In this document: positions 25,675 to 33,243 of the stretch, piece by piece
How positions within the stretch are numbered: position 1 is the stretch's first letter
How the letters are laid out: every line of letters begins with the position of its first letter
IMG/VR virus record: IMGVR_UViG_3300028025_000585
Location: 1-33,243 of that record
Source: a virus
Strand: one strand, 5' to 3'
Length of the DNA stretch: 33,243 nucleotides
Notes under the pieces: generated by a model
Database searches by the model: none
What the model saw: only the letters and a program-made list of their open reading frames with translations
Told to the model about the DNA's origin: nothing
Program-made: the position numbers and the translations under genes

Positions 25675-27261
25675 ATGGCAACCCAAGTACAATTTAGACG
25701 AGGAACTACTACCCAGAACAATGCGTTTACTGGAGCTAATGGTGAGATTTCTGTCGATACTGATGTAAAAACATTACGACTTCATGATGGGGTGACTGGT
25801 GGCGGTGCAGCCATTATGCTGAACACCACTACTTCGCAGACTGCTCTAAATAAAACATTTAGTACTGGTTCTGTTTGGACTGGTACTGCAGTTGGTTTGG
25901 CGTATGGTGGTACTGGATCTTCATTAACTGGTGTTGCTGGTGCTGTTGCATATTCTGGCGCATCTGGTTTAGGACTTTCTGCCGCAGGTACTTCTGGTCA
26001 GGTTCTAGTTTCTGGTGGTACAGGTTCTCCAGTTTGGGTTAATGCTTCTTCTCTAACTACTGGTGTTGCCACTACTGCGGTTACTGCAACTAACATTGCT
26101 GGCGGTTCTGCTGGTCAGTTGATTATCCAGTCTGATACTGGCTTATCTACTTTCATTACTGCTGGTGCATCAGGTACGTTCTTACAATCAGCTGGTGCTG
26201 GTTATGCTCCTACTTGGGCTGCTGGCCAAGTTACTATCGGTTCTACTGCTGTTGCTCTTGGTGCAACAGTTACTTCGTTTACTGGTCTTAATATTCTAAC
26301 TGCCACTGGCACTAGCCACTGGTTGCTACCAGTTGGTACTACTGCTCAACGTCCAGGTTCTCCTGCGACTGGTATGGTTCGTTATAATACGGATACAGTT
26401 GGATTTGAAGGTTATTCTTCTGGTTCTTGGTCTTCACTTGGTGGTGTTTCTTCTGTAGATAAGTTTACATATATCCAAGCAGAAACTTCTGCTGGTGCTT
26501 CTAATGGCGAATTAGAATTCTTTGCTGAAGACGCAGCTGGTACTGCAGCAGTTAAAGTTGCAGGCATGAATAGATCTCGTTTGCTAGAAGCGACTGGTAC
26601 TGTTCTTGGTACTCAAACTACTCAAAACTTATTCAATACTGTTGCCACTACGTTAAATATCGGTGGCGCAGCAACTACCCTTTCTATTGGCGCAGCAACT
26701 GGTACTGCCACGATTAATAATGCTAACGTAGTTATTACTGGTAACTTAACAGTTAATGGTACAACAACTACTGTAAATTCAACTACTTTAACAGTTGATG
26801 ATAAAAATATTGAATTGGGTTCTGTTGGTACTCCTACTGATGTTACTGCTGAGGGTGGTGGTATTACTCTTAAAGGTGCTGCTGATAAGACTATCCTTTG
26901 GGGTGCTGCAACTGGTTGGCAAACTGAGGATGGATTTGTAACAAGACGTGCGTTTGGTGGTACTACTTCTAGCACTACTGCAACTGCTATGTTGGCTATC
27001 CCAACTGCTACTTACCGTTCTGGTGAGTTGACAATTCAAGTTGTTAATGCTACTGCTTATCGTATTCTTAAATTGTTCTTTGTTCATGATGGAACAAACG
27101 TAACCTTATCTGAAAATTACTTAAATGGTGGTGAAGTTCAAACTGCTGCAACTAATACTACATTTACCGCTTCAATTTCTTCTGGTACATTAACTATATT
27201 CGCAACTGCGGCAAGTGGAACTGCAGTAATTGATGGTAACGCAATACTGTTCAAGGTATAA
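25675..27261 (+). CDS. Fibre-like structural protein before the neck genes
   Basis: 528 residues. The start VQFRRGTTTQNNAFTGANGE is homologous to that of the protein at 21608. The middle contains repeats and LPVGTTAQRPGSPATGMVRY at about 221-240, a strand-rich motif frequent in phage fibres (TAQRPxxPxxGmiRYNT). A later TVNSTTLTVDDKNIELGSVG segment at about 365-384 also recurs in T4-like phages. The C-terminus (about 435-528) is a compact beta domain. It sits where T4 has fibritin (wac) just before gene 13, but I see no coiled-coil fibritin pattern and make no equivalence claim. The following gene starts five bases after its stop. Confidence 0.7.
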   Translation: MATQVQFRRGTTTQNNAFTGANGEISVDTDVKTLRLHDGVTGGGAAIMLNTTTSQTALNKTFSTGSVWTGTAVGLAYGGTGSSLTGVAGAVAYSGASGLGLSAAGTSGQVLVSGGTGSPVWVNASSLTTGVATTAVTATNIAGGSAGQLIIQSDTGLSTFITAGASGTFLQSAGAGYAPTWAAGQVTIGSTAVALGATVTSFTGLNILTATGTSHWLLPVGTTAQRPGSPATGMVRYNTDTVGFEGYSSGSWSSLGGVSSVDKFTYIQAETSAGASNGELEFFAEDAAGTAAVKVAGMNRSRLLEATGTVLGTQTTQNLFNTVATTLNIGGAATTLSIGAATGTATINNANVVITGNLTVNGTTTTVNSTTLTVDDKNIELGSVGTPTDVTAEGGGITLKGAADKTILWGAATGWQTEDGFVTRRAFGGTTSSTTATAMLAIPTATYRSGELTIQVVNATAYRILKLFFVHDGTNVTLSENYLNGGEVQTAATNTTFTASISSGTLTIFATAASGTAVIDGNAILFKV

Positions 27262-27265
27262 TTAA

Positions 27266-28231
27266 ATGGCAATCCCAACAAGTAGAGAGAGTCTAAAGCA
27301 ATACTGCCTCAGAGATCTAGGTGCTCCAGTTTTGGAGATCAACGTAGATGATGATCAGTTAGAAGATCGTATTGATCAGGCTCTAGATTACTGGCGTCTA
27401 TACCACTACGAGGGTATTGAACAGATTTATCTTAAGTGTCAAATTAAAGCATCTAGACTAACTATTACTACAGGTAATGCTGCTTCATTTGGTCTAGAAC
27501 AACCATTAGTTGGTTCTACTTCTGGCGCAATGGCAACTGTTACTAGAGAGAATGATACAATTTCTTCTGGTAACACCTTGATTGTTAAGAACGTAGTTGG
27601 CACTTTCGTTGCTGGTGAAACTATTACCAGTGGCGCACTTACTGCAACTCTTGGTTCAGGCACTCCTTGCGTTCTTGGTGAGTACGATAAGAAATATGTA
27701 GACATCCCTGACGCTGTTTATGGTGTAACTAAAGTTCAAAGTATTGGTCAAGCATCTTCTTCAAAGAATATCTTCGACTTACAGTATCAATTACGCTTAA
27801 ATGATTTGTATGATTTAACTTCTACATCAATCATTTACTTTAAAACTGTTATGTCTCACTTGGCTCTATTAGACTTAGAGTTAAATGGTCATACGCTATA
27901 TCGTTTCAATCGTTTACAAAATCGTTTGTATCTAGATATTAACTGGCAGTCTGATGTATCATTCGGTGATTACATTATTGTGTATGCATATCGTGCTTTA
28001 GATCCAGCTGAGTTCTCTAAAGTATGGAATGAAAACTGGATCAAGCGTTATACTACTGCTCAATTCAAACGTCAATGGGGCACTAACCTAAAGAAATTTA
28101 CAGGTCTTCAACTTCCAGGTGGCGTAACATTAGATGGTGATAAGTTATATGCTGAAGCCATGACTGAAATTCAAATCTTAGAAGACGAACTGCAAAATAA
28201 ATCTGCTCCTCTAGAATTCTTCTTAGGATAA
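27266..28231 (+). CDS. Neck protein gp13-like
   Basis: 321 residues, close to T4 gp13 (309). The N-terminus LKQYCLRDLGAPVLEINVDD followed by DQLEDRIDQALDYW is the conserved helical start of gp13 neck proteins in T4-like phages, which with gp14 complete the head and join it to the tail. Residues about 61-134 (LVGSTSGAMATVT ... NVVGTFVAGETITSG) look like an extra beta module inserted into the gp13 core, which resumes at KYVDIPDAVYGVTKVQ. The C-terminal part includes WKRYTTAQFKRQWG-type helices (KRYTTAQFKRQWGTNLKKF). Position immediately before gp14 and gp15 supports the call. Ribosome site is weak (AAGG at 27254). Confidence 0.85.
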   Translation: MAIPTSRESLKQYCLRDLGAPVLEINVDDDQLEDRIDQALDYWRLYHYEGIEQIYLKCQIKASRLTITTGNAASFGLEQPLVGSTSGAMATVTRENDTISSGNTLIVKNVVGTFVAGETITSGALTATLGSGTPCVLGEYDKKYVDIPDAVYGVTKVQSIGQASSSKNIFDLQYQLRLNDLYDLTSTSIIYFKTVMSHLALLDLELNGHTLYRFNRLQNRLYLDINWQSDVSFGDYIIVYAYRALDPAEFSKVWNENWIKRYTTAQFKRQWGTNLKKFTGLQLPGGVTLDGDKLYAEAMTEIQILEDELQNKSAPLEFFLG

Positions 28232-28232
28232 A

Positions 28233-29162
28233 ATGTCTACAACAAATGTATATTTTTCTCAGGGAACTCAAAACGAACAGTACCTGATTGAAGATATTAT
28301 CATTGAATCGTTAAAGATTTATGGTAATGAAGTTTTTTACATTCCAAGATCTTTAGTATCTAAAGATAATGTTCTCGGCGAAGATCGTCTTTCTCAATTT
28401 AAAACTGCATTTCCTATTGAAATGTATTTTGAGAACGTAGACTCTTTTGGTGGGCAAGGTGCGTTTATACAGAAGTTTGGTTTAATGATTGAACAGTCTG
28501 CAACTCTGGTGGTTGCTCGTAGACGTTGGAATCAATTAGTTGGTCGTTATGGTCAAACACAAATACCTTCTCGCCCGAATGAAGGTGACTTAATTTATTT
28601 CCCGCTGACTGGCAGTTTGTTTGAACTTAAATTTGTTCAACATCAAGACCCATTCTATCAACTTGGTAAACTATATGTTTACAAACTTCAAGTTGAACTG
28701 TTCCAGTATTCTTCAGAAAGAATCGATACAGGTATCGCTGAGATTGATACATTTGAATCTCTTAAGACATTCAGCACTAATACAACTAGAAATATTCACG
28801 GTAGAGTGGCAACCATTACAATGACAAATAGTGGTTCAGGATATACTTCTGTTCCAACAGTTACCTTTACGAGTTCTACTGGTATTGGTGCCACAGCAAC
28901 AGCAATTAGGGGAACATCTGGAACTAATCTTAATAAGATTACTGGCGTAACTATTACGAATGCTGGTACTGGTTATCAAACTGCCCCAGTTGTTTCTTTT
29001 ATTGGCGGTGGCGGTACTGGTGCTCAAGCGACAACTACTCTTGATATTGATATTAAGAAATCCTCTGATGGCTTTGGCGAGAATGATTCGTTCAAAGACG
29101 CAGCCACTGATGTTATTAACTTTGATGAACAGAATCCATTCGGAGAAATAAACAATGCTTAA
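28233..29162 (+). CDS. Neck protein gp14-like with inserted beta repeats
   Basis: 309 residues against about 256 for T4 gp14. The first about 185 residues carry the family pattern (QNEQYLIEDIIIESLKIYGN; VLGEDRLSQF; FGLMIEQSATLVVARRRWNQ; RPNEGDLIYFPLTGSLFELK; DPFYQLGKLYVYKLQVELFQ). gp14 forms the neck with gp13. Residues about 190-271 hold two GSGYTSVPTVTF / GTGYQTAPVVSF repeats with glycine-rich ends, the type that fills gp8 here. The native acidic C-terminus (FGENDSFKDAATDVINFDEQ) then follows. So a foreign module was placed near the C-terminus without destroying the core. The end overlaps the next gene by eight bases. Confidence 0.85.
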   Translation: MSTTNVYFSQGTQNEQYLIEDIIIESLKIYGNEVFYIPRSLVSKDNVLGEDRLSQFKTAFPIEMYFENVDSFGGQGAFIQKFGLMIEQSATLVVARRRWNQLVGRYGQTQIPSRPNEGDLIYFPLTGSLFELKFVQHQDPFYQLGKLYVYKLQVELFQYSSERIDTGIAEIDTFESLKTFSTNTTRNIHGRVATITMTNSGSGYTSVPTVTFTSSTGIGATATAIRGTSGTNLNKITGVTITNAGTGYQTAPVVSFIGGGGTGAQATTTLDIDIKKSSDGFGENDSFKDAATDVINFDEQNPFGEINNA

Positions 29163-29904
29163 TGGAAATGTTTATTACCATGGTTCTATAAGAAAAGCCA
29201 TTGTGGCTTTTGGTCGGTTATTCAGCGACATTTATATTGATCGCAAACAAGGCGACTCTGTTGCTGGTACTACTATTCAGCGTTTGCAAGTTCCACTTTC
29301 TTATGCGCCAAAAGAAAAGTGGTTAGTTCGTTTAGATCAACAACCTGATTTAGAAAATAACGTAACTATGATTTCTTTGCCAAGGATGTCTTTTGAAATT
29401 AATAGTTACGCATATGATTCTTCTCGTAAGTTGAATCGTATGCAACAAATTAAAACTGATGTGGATAATAGCACAAAGCCAACTGTGTATACGCCAGTTC
29501 CATATAATGTGGATATCTCACTTTATATCTTGACGAAAACTCAAGAAGATGGGCTACAAATTATTGAGCAAATTCTGCCCACGTTTACTCCAGAATATAC
29601 ATTAGCAGTAAACGTAGTTCCTGAGATGGGTATCACAATGGACGTTCCTATTATATTAGAGAGCGTAAGTGTTGTTGATGAGTATGATGGTAACTTTCAA
29701 GATAGAAGGTTCGTTACTCATACGTTAAATTTCCAAATGAAACTTAATCTATTCGGTCCAGTTTCTGGTCAAGGTATTATTACTGAAGTTAATGCCAACA
29801 TTGGACAAAACGAATCAACTGGCGCAAACCGAGCATATGTGGCTCAAGGTGATATTACTACCGTAACAGTTACTTCGGAACAGTGGACTGGCGAAGGATT
29901 ATAA
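29155..29904 (+). CDS. Tail completion / sheath stabiliser protein gp15-like
   Basis: 249 residues (T4 gp15 is 272). YYHGSIRKAIVAFGRLFSDI at 7-26, PLSYAPKEKWLVR near 47-59, LPRMSFEINSYAYDSSRKLN near 75-94 and YNVDISLYILTKTQEDGLQI near 118-137 form the usual gp15 pattern. In T4, gp15 caps the tail tube and sheath as a hexamer and joins the tail to the neck. The ATG overlaps the gp14 stop by eight bases, with GGAG upstream. Order gp13-gp14-gp15 is as in T4. No insertion of the mobile beta repeats is visible, unlike in its neighbours. Confidence 0.82.
   Translation: MLNGNVYYHGSIRKAIVAFGRLFSDIYIDRKQGDSVAGTTIQRLQVPLSYAPKEKWLVRLDQQPDLENNVTMISLPRMSFEINSYAYDSSRKLNRMQQIKTDVDNSTKPTVYTPVPYNVDISLYILTKTQEDGLQIIEQILPTFTPEYTLAVNVVPEMGITMDVPIILESVSVVDEYDGNFQDRRFVTHTLNFQMKLNLFGPVSGQGIITEVNANIGQNESTGANRAYVAQGDITTVTVTSEQWTGEGL
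29894..29898 (+). promoter_or_regulatory. Ribosome site AAGGA deciding the TTG start of terminase
   Basis: AAGGA ends six bases before TTG 29905, which follows directly after the TAA of the gp15 gene. The next in-frame ATG lies well inside the conserved N-terminal region near the Walker A motif, so TTG is the best start. Confidence 0.65.
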
Positions 29905-31482
29905 TTGGCTGAAATATATAATTCGAATTCGAACTTAAAAGCTGCTGGTGTACAAGTTGATTTTACTCCAGACAATATTCAAGAGTATATAAAGTGTTCC
30001 CAAGATTATATTTACTTTATTGAAAATTATTGTTATATTGTTACGCTTGATCATGGTTTACAACTGTTCAAGTTATATGATTGCCAGAAGAATAAGTTAC
30101 ATGTAATCCATAATAATAGACGTATCATTCTTATGGAAGGTCGTCAGCAAGGTAAGACGACTACTTCTGCTGCTTATATCTTATGGTATACTTTATTTCA
30201 AGCCAGTAAGACTGTAGCCATCTTGGCAAACAAAGCAACTGCTGCAAGAGAAGTTTTAAATCGATATCAAACTATGTATGAATTGCTTCCTCAGTGGATG
30301 CAACAAGGTGTTGTTACTTGGAACAAAGGCGATATCGAATTAGAAAATAAATCAAAAGTATTTACTGCTGCTACTTCAGCTTCTGGTATTCGTGGTAAAT
30401 CTGTTAACTTGTTATATGTTGATGAGACAGCAATTATTCCAAACAACGTAGCAGAAGAATTCTTTACTTCAGTTTACCCAACTATTTCTGCTGGTGAAAC
30501 AACAAAGATTCTACTAAGTTCTACGCCACTTGGTTATAATCACTTTTGGAAATACTGGAATGATGCTGAGAATGGTCGTAATGGGTTTACGCCATTGTTT
30601 ATTCCTTATTGGGAAATCCCAGGTCGTGATGATAAGTGGGCAGCTGAACAGAAAGCAATGCTTGGTGAACTTAAATATAACCAAGAGGTTGCATGTAAAT
30701 TCCTTGGTTCCAGTTTAACTTTAATCTCTGCTGACGTTATCGCTAAGATGCCAATAGATCCAAGAATCCATGAAAAAGATGGATTGGATGTTTATGCTAG
30801 ACCATCGGCTGGTCATACTTATTGTATTGTAGCTGACGTTGCTAAAGGTGTTGGTGGTGACTATTCAGCATTCCAAGTAATTGATATTACTGAGTCTCCG
30901 TATAAAATTGTTGCAAAATATAGAAGTAACAACATTAGTCCTTTGTTATATCCTAATGTCCTATACAAAATAGGTAACGAATATAATCAAGCATATCTCT
31001 TGCTAGAGATAAACGTAAGCGAACAAGTTGCCCATATCTTGTATAATGAACTAGAATATGAAAATATCCTGTTTGTTAATCGTCAGACAAATGGGCAGTA
31101 TGTCGGTGCTGGCTTCGGTGGGGGTAAAACTCAACTGGGTGTCAATACCGATAAAAAGATTAAACGAATTGGATGTCACAACTTTAAGTCTTTAGTCGAA
31201 GAAAATAAATTATTAATCACTGATGCGGATACGATCTCTGAGATCTCTACTTTTATTGAGAAAAAAGGATCATATGAAGCAGATGAGGGGTATCATGATG
31301 ACTTGGTTATGCCATTAGTTCTTTTCGGTTGGTTGACAACTCAGCCGTATTTTAAAGACCTAAATAACATAAACCTAAGAACTATTATGTATGAAAAGCA
31401 GATTCAAGCAATTGAGGATGAACTTACTCCTTTTGGGTTCTATGATGATGGAAATGGCGATAAAGAACCATTGAATTTTTGA
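29905..31482 (+). CDS. Terminase large subunit gp17-like (packaging ATPase-nuclease)
   Basis: 525 residues (T4 gp17 is 610). Walker A GRQQGKTT at 79-86 (T4 SRQLGKTT type) and Walker B LLYVDE at 169-174, with D173/E174, make up the packaging ATPase. The RNase-H-like nuclease shows IVADVAKGVGGDYSAFQVID with D311 and D319, and a late HDDLVMPLVL with D465/D466 as metal ligands. The protein drives DNA into the prohead through the portal and cuts the concatemer. Translation probably starts at TTG 29905 with zero gap after gp15, perhaps limiting its level. T4 has gene 16 (small terminase) directly upstream; here no gene fits in between. A late box and hairpin follow, before the sheath gene. Confidence 0.93.
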   Translation: MAEIYNSNSNLKAAGVQVDFTPDNIQEYIKCSQDYIYFIENYCYIVTLDHGLQLFKLYDCQKNKLHVIHNNRRIILMEGRQQGKTTTSAAYILWYTLFQASKTVAILANKATAAREVLNRYQTMYELLPQWMQQGVVTWNKGDIELENKSKVFTAATSASGIRGKSVNLLYVDETAIIPNNVAEEFFTSVYPTISAGETTKILLSSTPLGYNHFWKYWNDAENGRNGFTPLFIPYWEIPGRDDKWAAEQKAMLGELKYNQEVACKFLGSSLTLISADVIAKMPIDPRIHEKDGLDVYARPSAGHTYCIVADVAKGVGGDYSAFQVIDITESPYKIVAKYRSNNISPLLYPNVLYKIGNEYNQAYLLLEINVSEQVAHILYNELEYENILFVNRQTNGQYVGAGFGGGKTQLGVNTDKKIKRIGCHNFKSLVEENKLLITDADTISEISTFIEKKGSYEADEGYHDDLVMPLVLFGWLTTQPYFKDLNNINLRTIMYEKQIQAIEDELTPFGFYDDGNGDKEPLNF

Positions 31483-31497
31483 GAAAACCAAGAAAAA

Positions 31498-31504
31498 CTA
31501 AATA
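31498..31504 (+). promoter_or_regulatory. Late-promoter-like box CTAAATA
   Basis: CTAAATA in the 77-base gap between terminase and sheath genes, 56 bases before the sheath ATG. A separate promoter fits the large amount of sheath protein needed per virion. Confidence 0.5.
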
Positions 31505-31509
31505 AATGG

Positions 31510-31528
31510 TAGACAAGATTTCTGTCTA
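31510..31528 (+). other. Small hairpin in the sheath gene leader
   Basis: TAGACA (31510-31515) pairs with TGTCTA (31523-31528) around a seven-base loop. It lies just after the late box, so it would sit near the 5' end of the sheath message and could protect it. No T run follows, so it does not look like an intrinsic terminator. Confidence 0.4.
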
Positions 31529-31559
31529 AAAGTAAAACTTATTAACAAGGAGAATTACA

Positions 31560-33243
31560 ATGCCTTTCCAATTATCTCCAGGCGTTGCAGTCGTAGAAAA
31601 AGATTTTTCAGCGATCGTTCCAGCAGTATCTACTAGTCGTGGTGCTTTTGCTGGTGCTTTCCAATGGGGTCCAGTTATGTCCCCAACTCAGGTTACCTCA
31701 GAGAATGAACTCGTTTCTATCTTCGGTAAGCCAGTTGACGAAAACTTTAAATCTTTCTTTACTGCAGCAAACTTCCTATCTTATACAAACGCACTATTAG
31801 TTGCTCGTGCTGATGCAACAGCTGCACGTAATGCTGTATCTACTTTGTCTGGTACTGTTACTTCTGTTACATTAGGTGCTGCTGGCTCTGGTTATACATC
31901 AATTCCAACAGCAACTTTTAGCGCACCTGATATTTCTGGTGGTATTACTGCTACTGGTACTGTTGCTATTTCTGGCGGTGCTGTTACTGCGGCAACTGTT
32001 TCTGCTGGTGGTACTAGTTACACATCCCCAACTATTACTTTTAGCGCACCACAGCTTGCTGGTGGTGTTACTGCTACTGGTACACTTACAGTTTCTAGCG
32101 GTGTAATTACTGCTGTAGTTATTGTTACTGCTGGTTCAGGTTACACTTCTGCTCCTACTGCCACTATTGGTAACGTAGGTTCTGGTACTGGTGCTACTAT
32201 CGGTTCAGTTACTATTGCTGCTTCTACAGTTACTGGTTTAACTATTACCAATGCTGGTACTGGTTATACTACTGCTCCTACAGTTACAATTTCTGGCGGT
32301 GCTGGTACTGGTGCTACTTTTACTGCTGCTATTACAACTGGTGGTGTTAAGATTAATAACAGCACTGACTATATCAACTCTTTTGCTAATGGTGCTGGCA
32401 CTGTTGGTGAATTTGCTGCTAAGTATCCAGGTGCTCTAGGTAACTCTCTATTAGTTTCTATCTGTGACTCAATAGGTTTCTCTACTTGGGCTTACAAAGA
32501 TAATTTTAATACTGCTCCAGGTACTTCTACCTATGCTACTAGCGTTGGTGGTACTCTAGATGAAGTTCACGTAATCGTTGTCGATGAAAATGGTTTGTGG
32601 ACAGGTACTCCAGGTAGTGTACTAGAAAAGTTTGCTTACCTATCTAAAGCATCTGATGCTAAGTCTTCAAATGGTTCAACTAGCTACTATAAAAACGTAG
32701 TTAACACTGAATCTAAGTATGTTTACTGGATGGATCATCCTACAGTTGGAACAAACTGGGGTACTGTTGCTGCTGCAAAAACTTTTGTTAACTTATCTGC
32801 TCCTATTACACGCTCACTATCTGGTGGTGTTGATGATCTAGCAGTTTCTGATGCTAACGTAATGAACGCATGGGCATTATTTGCTGATGACGCAACTTAC
32901 GACATCTCTTTGATTCCAGTTGGTGCTGCAACTTCTACTGTTGCTAACTATGTTATCTCTAACATCTGCGAAACACGTCTTGACTGCGTAGCGTTTGTGT
33001 CTCCACAGAATACTAGTACTGGTGAAGTTATCACTGGCGCTGGTTCTACTGCTACTACTGCTATCAAAGCATACCGTGATGCGCTACCAAGCACTTCATA
33101 CGCTGTAATGGATTCTGGTTACAAATACCAATATGATCGTTACAATGACGTATATCGTTTCGTTCCATTGAATGGTGACGTTGCTGGTCTTTGTGCTCGT
33201 ACTGATAACACTAACGATCCTTGGTTCTCTCCAGGTGGTTTGA
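31560..33243 (+). CDS. Tail sheath protein gp18-like, 3' end outside window
   Basis: 561 codons are visible from ATG 31560 and the frame is still open at the window end. AAGGAGAA supplies a strong ribosome site. The N-terminus (FQLSPGVAVVEKDFSAIVPA, then VSTSRGAFAGAFQWGP) is the standard T4-like sheath start. Later GALGNSLLVSICDS, SKYVYWMDHP, NAWALFADDATYDISLIPVG and YKYQYDRYNDVYRFVPLNGD fit the family. Sheath subunits surround the tube and contract on infection. Residues about 97-260 hold at least four GSGYTSxPT / GTGYTTAPTVTISGG repeats, absent from T4 gp18, which I infer form an extra outer domain. The last visible residues (DPWFSPGG) correspond to the region before the conserved C-terminal core. 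Confidence 0.9.
   Translation, partial: MPFQLSPGVAVVEKDFSAIVPAVSTSRGAFAGAFQWGPVMSPTQVTSENELVSIFGKPVDENFKSFFTAANFLSYTNALLVARADATAARNAVSTLSGTVTSVTLGAAGSGYTSIPTATFSAPDISGGITATGTVAISGGAVTAATVSAGGTSYTSPTITFSAPQLAGGVTATGTLTVSSGVITAVVIVTAGSGYTSAPTATIGNVGSGTGATIGSVTIAASTVTGLTITNAGTGYTTAPTVTISGGAGTGATFTAAITTGGVKINNSTDYINSFANGAGTVGEFAAKYPGALGNSLLVSICDSIGFSTWAYKDNFNTAPGTSTYATSVGGTLDEVHVIVVDENGLWTGTPGSVLEKFAYLSKASDAKSSNGSTSYYKNVVNTESKYVYWMDHPTVGTNWGTVAAAKTFVNLSAPITRSLSGGVDDLAVSDANVMNAWALFADDATYDISLIPVGAATSTVANYVISNICETRLDCVAFVSPQNTSTGEVITGAGSTATTAIKAYRDALPSTSYAVMDSGYKYQYDRYNDVYRFVPLNGDVAGLCARTDNTNDPWFSPGGL

Noticed and set aside
31876-32439. Leucine-rich frames within the sheath gene as membrane proteins
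   Set aside because: These are frame-shifted readings of the Thr/Gly/Ala repeat DNA. The sheath frame is continuous and recognisable.

Overview
The window is one strand of densely packed late genes from a tailed, contractile (T4-like) phage with AT-rich DNA. Every convincing gene is on the + strand. Genes abut or overlap, and there is no tRNA, CRISPR array, transposase or stretch of more than about 100 bases without a gene. Order and protein motifs match the T4 late structural block: end of gp6, gp7, gp8, a fibre/baseplate section, neck gp13 and gp14, gp15, terminase gp17, sheath gp18. Start motifs of the fibre genes and the DUF4815 giant resemble those of T4-like phages of aquatic bacteria (cyanophage- or pelagiphage-like). 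The host cannot be read from the sequence.

Layout. 1-11.9 kb: baseplate wedge proteins (gp6 tail end, gp7-like, a small structural protein, gp8-like with many inserted beta repeats, a 2124-residue DUF4815 protein and a small coiled-coil protein). 11.9-15.4 kb: an unusual three-gene group, made of a fibre-like protein ending in Asn-Cys x4, an unrecognised 273-residue protein, and a complete radical SAM/SPASM enzyme. 15.4-27.3 kb: two small structural proteins and five large, repeat-rich fibre-like proteins. 27.3-33.2 kb: gp13, gp14, gp15, gp17 and the start of gp18, which runs off the window. No gp16 (small terminase) lies between gp15 and gp17, where T4 has it.

Control. A T4-type late promoter box (TATAAATA or the variants CATAAATA and CTAAATA) precedes several gene groups (5260, 11887, 15413, 18815, 25644, 31498). 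Two closely similar CTGGGG/CCCCAG hairpins stand just upstream of the radical SAM gene and of the 907-residue fibre gene.

The main discovery candidate is at 11915-15386. A virion fibre-like protein keeps all seven of its cysteines in its last 61 residues, ending NCNCNCNC, and lies one gene upstream of a SPASM-type peptide-modifying radical SAM enzyme with every cluster-binding cysteine present. This looks like a phage-encoded RiPP-like maturation system that modifies a tail fibre tip. A second theme is modular growth of core proteins: the same small beta modules are inserted into gp7, gp8, gp13, gp14, gp18, the DUF4815 protein and a fibre-region protein.
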